DNA from: an uncultured Lentisphaeria bacterium
Lineage (GTDB): Bacteria; Verrucomicrobiota; Lentisphaeria; Victivallales; Victivallaceae
DNA length: 12,303 nt
Direction of reading: 5' to 3'
Assembly: GCA_903821255.1 (NCBI GenBank)
Contig: CAIJKT010000749.1
Coordinates: forward strand, 1-12,303
A program made the position numbers and the translations under genes. Every line of letters begins with the position of its first letter. Positions within the stretch are counted from its first letter, which is position 1. Below, piece by piece: positions 7,310-12,303 of the stretch. The notes under the pieces were generated by a model, which ran no database searches, was not told the origin of the DNA, and saw only the letters and a list, made by a program, of their open reading frames with translations.

Positions 7310-9841
7310 TTATCTTACTCTTGAGACTAAATCCAGCAATTCCCGGACTTTTTCGTCCTTGCTGTAATTGCTGATTTGTAACTGGCGCAGTTTGACGGCA
7401 ATGCCTGACGGAGTGGCGATATTCTGGGTTTCCGGATACTCCAGCCCTTCGGCAAATTCGGCGGCAAACGACGCCAGCTTGAATCCCGGCGACGCGGTTT
7501 CAAAATTTCTGCCGATGTTCCCGGCGTCAATCACAAAGGACTTTTCTTCCACCCGCATGTCTTCGGCGTTTTTATAGCGGATGCGGGTGGTCGCGATGGT
7601 TGCATCCGGCTTCACGCCGGGCTTCAGGCGCAATTCATATAAAGCGGTCACGGACTGTCCGGAGCCGACTTCGCCGGCATCGACGCTGTCATTCCGGAAG
7701 TCAGCTTTGCTCAACTGACGGTTCTCGTAACCGATCTGACGGTATTCGGCGACATTTTCCGGATTGAACTCCACCTGGATCTTGACGTCGCGGGCGATTT
7801 CCCGGAAACGGGCTTCAAAATTAGCGGCGAATAATTCCTTAACGTCATTTTCCGAATCCACGAAAACATAACTCCCGTCGCCGGTGGCGGCAATCTCTTC
7901 CAGCAGCTTGTCGTCGCCGTCGCCGCCGAGCCCGATGACAATATTGGAAATACCGTTGATGCGGTTCTTTTCGATGTTGCCGATGATTCCGGCGCGCGCT
8001 TCCGGTTCCAGTTTAACAATGCCGTCGGTAATAATGACGACCCGGTTCCATGCTCCGGCACGGTAATTGACGGCGGCCAGTTGATATGCTTTCCGCAGCC
8101 CGTTATAAAAGTCGCTTACCCCGCCGGCTTCAATGGCCTTGACCGCCATGTCCAGCGTATTTTTAGTTTTCATCTGGTTATTGACCAGCACATTGGCGCT
8201 GCCGCCGCAGGTCACTAGCGACAGCCGGTCGTAAGGCGTCATTTTCGTCGAAAGCAGTTTCAGCGCGTTAACGGCCAGCTCCATTCTCTCGCCGTAAGCC
8301 ATGGACCCGCTGGTATCCAGCAGCACCGTGTAGACAGACGCTGAGTTCATATTCGGCCCCAGCCGTTTGCCTTGGACGCCGATGCGCAGCAGCGTATTCT
8401 GCGGACGGAACGGCGCGGGAGCGCTTTCCATGTTAACCGCGAAAACGCTGTTTTCCGGAGAGCGGTAATGATAATCAAAATAGTTGATGAAATCCTCCGC
8501 CCGGATTTTTGACGGATCGGGACGGATGCCGCGGTTGATGTTCTTTTTCGCCGTCAGATACGAGGCCGTATCGGTATCTATCGAGAAGGTTGAAAACGGC
8601 TTCGATTCAGTTTTGATAAACGGCAGTCCGTCTTTAAAGTCCTTCAGCCTTTTTTCTTCGTTGTTGAGAGTTTCGACAAGGTTTCTTATTCGCGTCATAA
8701 CATTATATGGCGCATCGATTCTGATGGTGCCGGCGTTAGTGTCAATCAATATTTTTGCCGGAGCCGGACAGTTGCGGCTTTTCAGAAAATCGCGGACATC
8801 CTCAACCGTGGTCAGGTTCCAAAGCTTAAGATTGACTTTAAATGCTTCACTGGCTGCGAACTCTTCCTTCTTTTTACTTGATTCGGCAGGTCTATCCAGT
8901 ACATCGGATGCCGCTAATGATTTTGCTTCCGGCACCCCTTTCCAAATTAAGACGTTTGAGGCTTGTTCCTCTGAAAGTTTCAAGCTTTCCTGTTTTACCT
9001 CAGCCTTATCCATTTTGTCTATTGTCGCAACTCCATAAGCATAGCGTGAAGCTGCCGGAGCGGCGGCAGGCGTGAACGACTGATTGGCCTTATATTTCAT
9101 AAAAGCGACTTTTGCCGCCTTTGCCGGCGGAAGCGGCGGCATTGGCGGCAATGCCGCAAAAGCTTTCTCGTCCCGCACTGCCGGTTTCTCTTCAAGCGCT
9201 TGCAGAGCCGGTCCGCCAGTCGGTCCTGCTGCAGCCCTGCGCAAATAGACATCAGCAACATCTTTTCGATTCTCCGCCGCAAGCTTGCCGGCAGCACCCC
9301 CTTTGTCAGCATCTTTATCAGCCCCGGCTCCGCCAAATGTGGCAGATTCCGGGCCAGTTAAGGCGGCAGGCGCAGCAGAAGAATCTGTTTCCAAGTCCGG
9401 CGGGGCTCCGACGGCGGGTAATGCACCACCTTCACTAAGCCCGACTCGCTTTAAGTTGCTTTCGGCGTAAATTCTTCTGGACTTTTCCCTGCTGCTGCTC
9501 AGCGTAGGAAGCAGCAGGCCAAGCAGGATGATTCCGACTATAAGCGAAGCAGCCAATTCCAGCCACCTGAACTTTGGCGGCATTTTTTTGGAGAGTTTCA
9601 GCTTCGGCAAGTCGGCGGCGGCTTCGAAAATCTCTCTGCGGTGCGCGTCTGAAAGCTTTAAATCCTGATGATTCCGCCGTAACGCGTCTCCGGTGAAATT
9701 CCAGATCTCCCGCAGTTCATCAAATTCTTTGCGGCAGTTTTCGCAGGCGGCCAGGTGCTCTTCCAACTGCTTTGCCTGAATTGCAGAAAGCTCTCCGGCC
9801 AGCATGTCGGTCATCAGACGGGATGTTTTGCTGCATTTCAT
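7310..9841 (-). CDS. Membrane anti-sigma factor fused to a YfbK-type VWA protein
   Basis: This 843-residue protein is a chain of recognisable parts. Residues 1-45 form a zf-HC2 anti-sigma zinc finger (Cys3, then His29-x3-Cys33-x2-Cys36), expected to bind the sigma factor in the cytoplasm. Residues 91-135 form a membrane helix and basic tail that match a type IV pilin N-terminus, including Glu95 at the pilin Glu5 position. Residues 136-330 are an Ala/Pro/Lys-rich linker. Residues 334-393 resemble a secretin N-domain. Residues 414-500 match the N-terminal domain of YfbK-like VWA proteins (PFSTFSIDTDTASYLTAKKN). The VWA domain follows with MIDAS residues Asp509, Ser511, Ser513 and Asp606; the usual Thr is Ser576. 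Residues about 700-840 match the C-terminal DUF3520 region (YENRQLSKADFRNDSVDAGE). The ATG at 9841 overlaps the sigma-factor stop (ATGA) and has GGAG upstream, so the two are translationally coupled. Most of the protein should face the periplasm. Confidence 0.92.
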   Translation of the reverse strand: MKCSKTSRLMTDMLAGELSAIQAKQLEEHLAACENCRKEFDELREIWNFTGDALRRNHQDLKLSDAHRREIFEAAADLPKLKLSKKMPPKFRWLELAASLIVGIILLGLLLPTLSSSREKSRRIYAESNLKRVGLSEGGALPAVGAPPDLETDSSAAPAALTGPESATFGGAGADKDADKGGAAGKLAAENRKDVADVYLRRAAAGPTGGPALQALEEKPAVRDEKAFAALPPMPPLPPAKAAKVAFMKYKANQSFTPAAAPAASRYAYGVATIDKMDKAEVKQESLKLSEEQASNVLIWKGVPEAKSLAASDVLDRPAESSKKKEEFAASEAFKVNLKLWNLTTVEDVRDFLKSRNCPAPAKILIDTNAGTIRIDAPYNVMTRIRNLVETLNNEEKRLKDFKDGLPFIKTESKPFSTFSIDTDTASYLTAKKNINRGIRPDPSKIRAEDFINYFDYHYRSPENSVFAVNMESAPAPFRPQNTLLRIGVQGKRLGPNMNSASVYTVLLDTSGSMAYGERMELAVNALKLLSTKMTPYDRLSLVTCGGSANVLVNNQMKTKNTLDMAVKAIEAGGVSDFYNGLRKAYQLAAVNYRAGAWNRVVIITDGIVKLEPEARAGIIGNIEKNRINGISNIVIGLGGDGDDKLLEEIAATGDGSYVFVDSENDVKELFAANFEARFREIARDVKIQVEFNPENVAEYRQIGYENRQLSKADFRNDSVDAGEVGSGQSVTALYELRLKPGVKPDATIATTRIRYKNAEDMRVEEKSFVIDAGNIGRNFETASPGFKLASFAAEFAEGLEYPETQNIATPSGIAVKLRQLQISNYSKDEKVRELLDLVSRVR

Positions 9842-10347
9842 ATTGAGAGCTCCTTCGTAATGTGATTCTTCAGCTCATTGACGGCGCTGTGCAGGATAAA
9901 CCCGACATTGCCGATGCTCAGATCCATGATTTCGGCAATCTCGCGGTAACTTTTCCCGTGCTCCAGCTTCAGCACCAGAATTTCCCTGGCCCGCGGCTTG
10001 AGGCCGTTGATCGCGGCAGTCAGCAACTGATTTTTTTCGAGGTTCATGATGCCCTGGTCCGGCCGGTCATGATGCGCGGTAAAGTTCTCGCCGCCCTCAA
10101 TCGTTATCTCCGCTTTGATTTTTTTGGCCCGCAGCAGATTCAGGCAGTCATTGCGCACGGTCTTGAACAGCCAGGCGCGGGGGTTGCGGATTTCGCCGCC
10201 GGTATACGTTTGACGGTTGTATTTGATAAATGCCATTTGAACCGCATCCTGCGCCGTGGAGGCATCCCTGAGCATACGCCCGGCGAAGCCCAGCAGCGCT
10301 GATTCATTTTCTTCCATCAGGTTTTTTAACGCTTCTTCAGGCGACAT
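9838..10347 (-). CDS. ECF-type RNA polymerase sigma factor
   Basis: This 169-residue protein has the two-domain ECF layout. Region 2 (about residues 17-80) has helices around ALLGFAGRMLRDASTAQDAV and the NPRAWLFKTVRNDCLNLLR segment that contacts the -10 element. Region 4 (about 105-163) has GLKPRAREILVLKLEHGKSY and the REIAEIMDLSIGNV helix-turn-helix that reads the -35 element. It should direct RNA polymerase to a small set of promoters when released by the anti-sigma protein encoded immediately downstream. The ATG at 10347 is preceded by AAAGG at a spacing of about 8 bases. The stop overlaps the start of the anti-sigma gene by 4 bp. Sigma-first gene order with a linked zinc-finger anti-sigma is typical of ECF pairs. 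Its target promoters, and whether it controls its own operon, cannot be read from this window. Confidence 0.94.
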   Translation of the reverse strand: MSPEEALKNLMEENESALLGFAGRMLRDASTAQDAVQMAFIKYNRQTYTGGEIRNPRAWLFKTVRNDCLNLLRAKKIKAEITIEGGENFTAHHDRPDQGIMNLEKNQLLTAAINGLKPRAREILVLKLEHGKSYREIAEIMDLSIGNVGFILHSAVNELKNHITKELSI

Positions 10348-10401
10348 TCCATAAACCTTTCAGCTCTGATTATCACCATTAATGACACGCCGGCTCAAAC
10401 A

Positions 10402-10430
10402 ATATTAGAGCAGGAACCAAAAAAAGTTAA
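10402..10430 (-). promoter_or_regulatory. Candidate promoter of the sigma-factor operon
   Basis: Reading leftwards, TTAACT (10430-10425), 17 bp, then TAATAT (10407-10402) resembles a sigma-70 promoter with four of six matches in each box. Transcription would start near 10395, about 48 bases before the sigma-factor ATG. I see no convincing ECF-type GGAAC box on this strand; a GGAACC at 10413-10418 is on the opposite strand. Weak evidence. Confidence 0.3.
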
Positions 10431-10520
10431 AATTTTCTCCATTATCTTCAAAAAATAACCCGTCTTCTGAAAATAACAAACAATACAAGCAAGTTTAAAG
10501 CTTAGTGGAATGAAAACGAA

Positions 10521-10547
10521 ACAGGGAAAGGATCGCCCTTTCCCTGT
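10521..10547 (-). terminator. Rho-independent terminator of lpd
   Basis: A perfect 11-bp stem (ACAGGGAAAGG at 10521-10531 with CCTTTCCCTGT at 10537-10547) closes a 5-base loop. Read on the minus strand, downstream of the lpd stop, it is followed by the T-rich tail TTTCGTTTTC. This separates lpd from the sigma-factor operon, whose promoter must lie in 10348-10520. Confidence 0.85.
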
Positions 10548-10576
10548 ATGAAAAAATACCGGCTATTGCCGATGCG

Positions 10577-11983
10577 TCAGCTTTTCTTCCGGCGGACCGG
10601 AATGTGGGCGCTTTCGCCGTGAACGGCGTGGGCGGCTTCCATCATGGCTTCGCCGAGCGTCGGATGGGCATGAATGGCCCTGCCGAGTTCCCTGGCGGTG
10701 ATTTCCAGATTCATCGCCGGAACCGCTTCCGCGATCAAGTCGGTGGCATGGGGGCCGATAATATGAACCCCGAGCACCTGGTCGGTAACGGCATCGGCAA
10801 TAATCTTGCAGAAACCTTCGGTCTCGTTGATCGCCATGGCTTTGCCGAGCGCGGCGAACGGGAACTTGCCGACAGTGATGTCCAGTCCTTTTTCTTTGCA
10901 CTGCTCTTCGGTCAGGCCGACGGTACCGATTTCCGGGCTGGTGAAAATACAGCCGGGAACCAGATCATAGCTGAATTCGTTGCGGTGTCCGCAGATGTTG
11001 TCAACGGCGCAGAGTCCCATCGCGCTGGCCAGATGCGCCAGCCAGATGCGTCCGGCGATATCGCCGATGGCATAAATACCCGCGACATTGGTCCGGCATT
11101 TGGAATCAACGGGAATCCAGCCGCGTTCGTCGGTTTTGATGCCGGCGGCGGCAATATTCAAGCCGTTGGTGACCGGTTTGCGGCCGATGGAGACGAGCAG
11201 ATAATCGGCTTTCAGTGTTTCGCTGCCGACTTTGCCGCTCACGCCTTTCTTGTCGGCCTTGATGTCCTGCATCGGAGTGCCTGTCATAATGGTGATGCCG
11301 GCTTTCTTCATATATTGAGTCTGCGTGCGCGAGATTTCTTTGTCCAGATTCGGCAGAATCGTCGGCAGCATTTCCACGATGGTTACCTGAGTGCCGAGTT
11401 CGGCGAACAGACAGGCGAATTCGCAGCCGATGACGCCGCCGCCGAGCACCAGCATGGTTTTCGGAATTTCTTTAACCGAAAGCAGTTCGGTCGAGGTCAG
11501 CACTCTTTCGCCGCGCGGGATAAATCCCGGCACGAGCGATTCGGAACCGGTGGCGATAATGAAGTTCTTAGCGGAAATCTTCGTTCCGGTATCCCTGCCG
11601 CCGTTGATTACAACCGTTTTGCGTTCGAGGAAGGAAGCGGAGCCGTTAAAAGTCGTCACCCCGGCCGCTTTCAGCAGGGAGCCGATGCCGCCGCGCAGGG
11701 TTTCAATCACATTGTCTTTGCGGGAGAGCATTTTCGCCCAGTCGGGAGCGATTTTACCGGTGATGCTCACGCCGAAATCCGCCGCGTGGCGCGCCTTGTG
11801 CAGAACTTCCGCTCCGGCAATGAGTGTTTTGGTGGGAATGCATCCGGTATTCAGACAGGTGCCGCCGAAATATTCTTTTTCAATCAAGGCGACGTTCAGG
11901 CCGAGTTGTCCGGCACGAATCGCGGCGACATATCCGCCGGGACCGGCCCCGATCACACACAGGTCAAAATTTTTCGTGTCCAT
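10577..11983 (-). CDS. lpdA: Dihydrolipoamide dehydrogenase (E3)
   Basis: This cytoplasmic flavoenzyme of 468 residues reoxidises dihydrolipoamide with NAD+ as the E3 part of 2-oxoacid dehydrogenase complexes or the glycine cleavage system. Visible motifs in order are: the FAD-binding GAGPGGY (12-18); the redox-active disulfide GGTCLNTGCIPTK with Cys43 and Cys48; the NAD-binding GGGVIGCEFA near 185-195; the second FAD motif YAIGDIAGR near 310; and the C-terminal His440-Pro-x3-Glu445 pair that completes the active site across the dimer. The length is normal and all catalytic residues are present. The disulfide loop reads NTGCIPTK rather than the common NVGCIPSK, which is a natural variant. The ATG at 11983 has AGAGG 5 bases upstream. 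No E1, E2 or glycine-cleavage gene lies beside it, and it has its own promoter and terminator candidates, so it is probably expressed alone. Which complex it serves is unknown. Confidence 0.96.
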   Translation of the reverse strand: MDTKNFDLCVIGAGPGGYVAAIRAGQLGLNVALIEKEYFGGTCLNTGCIPTKTLIAGAEVLHKARHAADFGVSITGKIAPDWAKMLSRKDNVIETLRGGIGSLLKAAGVTTFNGSASFLERKTVVINGGRDTGTKISAKNFIIATGSESLVPGFIPRGERVLTSTELLSVKEIPKTMLVLGGGVIGCEFACLFAELGTQVTIVEMLPTILPNLDKEISRTQTQYMKKAGITIMTGTPMQDIKADKKGVSGKVGSETLKADYLLVSIGRKPVTNGLNIAAAGIKTDERGWIPVDSKCRTNVAGIYAIGDIAGRIWLAHLASAMGLCAVDNICGHRNEFSYDLVPGCIFTSPEIGTVGLTEEQCKEKGLDITVGKFPFAALGKAMAINETEGFCKIIADAVTDQVLGVHIIGPHATDLIAEAVPAMNLEITARELGRAIHAHPTLGEAMMEAAHAVHGESAHIPVRRKKS

Positions 11984-12023
11984 AAAACCTCTTGTTCTTT
12001 AGAAAATTGACAAAAACCTGGCC

Positions 12024-12041
12024 TGAGAGATTATTCTCTCA
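12024..12041. repeat. Short inverted repeat in the lpd leader
   Basis: A 7-bp perfect stem, TGAGAGA and TCTCTCA, flanks a 4-base loop, about 40 bases before the lpd ATG and downstream of its likely promoter. It could be an operator or an RNA hairpin in the leader. The T-rich stretch on the minus strand is not directly adjacent, so it is a poor terminator. Function unknown. Confidence 0.4.
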
Positions 12042-12078
12042 AACCTTATTCCAATAGAAAAATTTCGAACCCGTCTTT

Positions 12079-12106
12079 AATCTAGCCTGGTTATTCATTT
12101 TTTCAA
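12079..12106 (-). promoter_or_regulatory. Candidate sigma-70 promoter of lpd
   Basis: Reading leftwards, TTGAAA (12106-12101), 16 bp, then TAGATT (12084-12079) match the consensus at five and four of six positions. Transcription would begin near 12072, giving a leader of about 88 bases. The -35 box lies only 14 bp from the first stem-loop repeat, so the repeat array sits directly upstream of this promoter. The 320-bp gap between the lpd start and the window end holds only this promoter, the leader hairpin and the repeats. Confidence 0.45.
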
Positions 12107-12120
12107 CAAAACATTCTGGA

Positions 12121-12166
12121 CACTCCGACATTTTGGAGTGTCGTTGAGCACAACGGTTTTCGAAAT
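12121..12166 (+). repeat. Stem-loop repeat, copy 1
   Basis: This unit is about 46 bp. It begins CACTCCGACATTTTGGAGTG, a 6-bp stem with an 8-base loop, followed at 12142-12155 by a second stem, CGTTG-AGCA-CAACG, and the tail GGTTTTCGAAAT. It is nearly identical to copies 2 and 3, differing from copy 3 in the first loop (ATT for ACT). Confidence 0.85.
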
Positions 12167-12193
12167 ATGGGTCCTATGGGTCCTATGGGCCAT
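12167..12193 (+). repeat. 9-bp tandem repeat
   Basis: Two perfect copies of ATGGGTCCT (12167-12175 and 12176-12184) are followed by a degenerate third, ATGGGCCAT. The array fills the gap between stem-loop copies 1 and 2. It keeps frame on the minus strand, but nothing else supports coding. Confidence 0.75.
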
Positions 12194-12203
12194 TTGGGAC
12201 AGC

Positions 12204-12245
12204 CACTCCGACACTTTGGAGTATCGTTGAGCACAATGCTTTTCA
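12204..12245 (+). repeat. Stem-loop repeat, copy 2 (diverged)
   Basis: The same unit starts with CACTCCGACACTTTGGAGTA, so the last base pair of the first stem is lost. The second stem reads CGTTG-AGCA-CAATG, with one G-T pair. The tail departs from the other copies after about 12238. This is the degenerate member of the set. Confidence 0.8.
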
Positions 12246-12256
12246 GTTTTCATAAC

Positions 12257-12303
12257 CACTCCGACACTTTGGAGTGTCGTTGAGCACAACGGTTTTCGAA
12301 ATC
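12257..12303 (+). repeat. Stem-loop repeat, copy 3, reaching the window end
   Basis: This copy has both stems intact (CACTCC with GGAGTG; CGTTG with CAACG) and the full tail GGTTTTCGAAAT. An alternative pairing, CGACACT-TTGG-AGTGTCG, overlaps the first stem. The start-to-start distance from copy 2 is 53 bp, against 83 bp between copies 1 and 2. The sequence ends inside or just after the unit, so more copies may follow. Confidence 0.85.

Noticed and set aside
10413..10418. GGAACC as an ECF -35 element for autoregulation
   Set aside because: It is on the plus strand, pointing away from the sigma-factor gene, with no gene in that direction to serve.
10604..12010. Plus-strand open frame of 468 codons opposite lpd
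   Set aside because: It is a mirror of the lpd coding sequence. The minus strand encodes all E3 motifs, so the plus-strand frame is a shadow.
12024..12041. Terminator in the lpd leader
   Set aside because: The 7-bp stem is not directly followed by a T-run on either strand, and no upstream gene in the window needs it. It is recorded only as an inverted repeat.
12095..12289. 64-codon minus-strand open frame across the repeat array
   Set aside because: It consists of stem-loop and 9-bp repeat sequence read as codons, has no ribosome binding site and overlaps the lpd promoter. The RNA-like pairing explains the sequence better than coding.
12121..12303. CRISPR array
   Set aside because: The copies have uneven spacing, diverged tails, a tandem repeat as one spacer and internal double hairpins. 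There is no set of unique spacers of constant length.

Overview
The window looks like a stretch of bacterial chromosome of moderate GC, most likely from a gut-type member of the PVC group (Lentisphaerota/Victivallales or a relative). This rests on three things: an AraC regulator facing away from a partial gene, very large beta-rich secreted/membrane proteins of unknown function, and a membrane segment that closely matches the pilin N-terminus typical of Lentisphaerota and Planctomycetota. The placement is inference from memory of these families, because no marker gene is present. UGA is an ordinary stop here: araC, the sigma factor and the lpd gene all end with TGA at the expected family length.

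Layout from left to right. Positions 1-76 hold the first 25 codons of a gene on the minus strand that runs out of the window. It is separated by a roughly 100-bp divergent promoter region from an AraC-family regulator (178-1056, plus strand). Only 10 bp after araC, and convergent with it, is the end of a four-cistron minus-strand operon running from 10347 down to 1067. Its order is an ECF sigma factor, a membrane anti-sigma/VWA protein overlapping it by ATGA, a 607-residue secreted protein, and a 1462-residue membrane protein. Next to it on the same strand, but with its own terminator and promoter, is dihydrolipoamide dehydrogenase (11983-10577). The last 200 bp hold an array of about 47-bp stem-loop repeats and a 9-bp tandem repeat.

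The main find is the operon. The 607- and 1462-residue reading frames are the same frame, separated by one TGA (5462-5464) and two further codons. Together they make a single polypeptide of about 2070 codons built from two colinear, diverged copies of a roughly 820-860-residue unit. Unit 1 starts with the signal peptide of the 607-residue protein and continues across the TGA into the first 250 residues of the 1462-residue protein. Unit 2 starts at a buried signal-peptide-like segment (residues about 436-456 of the 1462-residue protein). A five-helix membrane block sits between the units; a TPR-like helical region and a final membrane helix follow unit 2. Paralogous sequence lines up on both sides of the TGA, so the stop interrupts a domain rather than separating two natural genes.

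The anti-sigma protein is also a composite: a zinc-binding zf-HC2 head, a helix matching a type IV pilin N-terminus (Glu5 kept, cleavage glycine lost), an Ala/Pro linker, a segment like a secretin N-domain, and a YfbK-type VWA plus DUF3520 region. I infer an envelope-sensing system in which the VWA/pilin-helix protein restrains the sigma factor and the giant two-unit protein is its partner or target. Nothing in the sequence proves the signal or the regulon.
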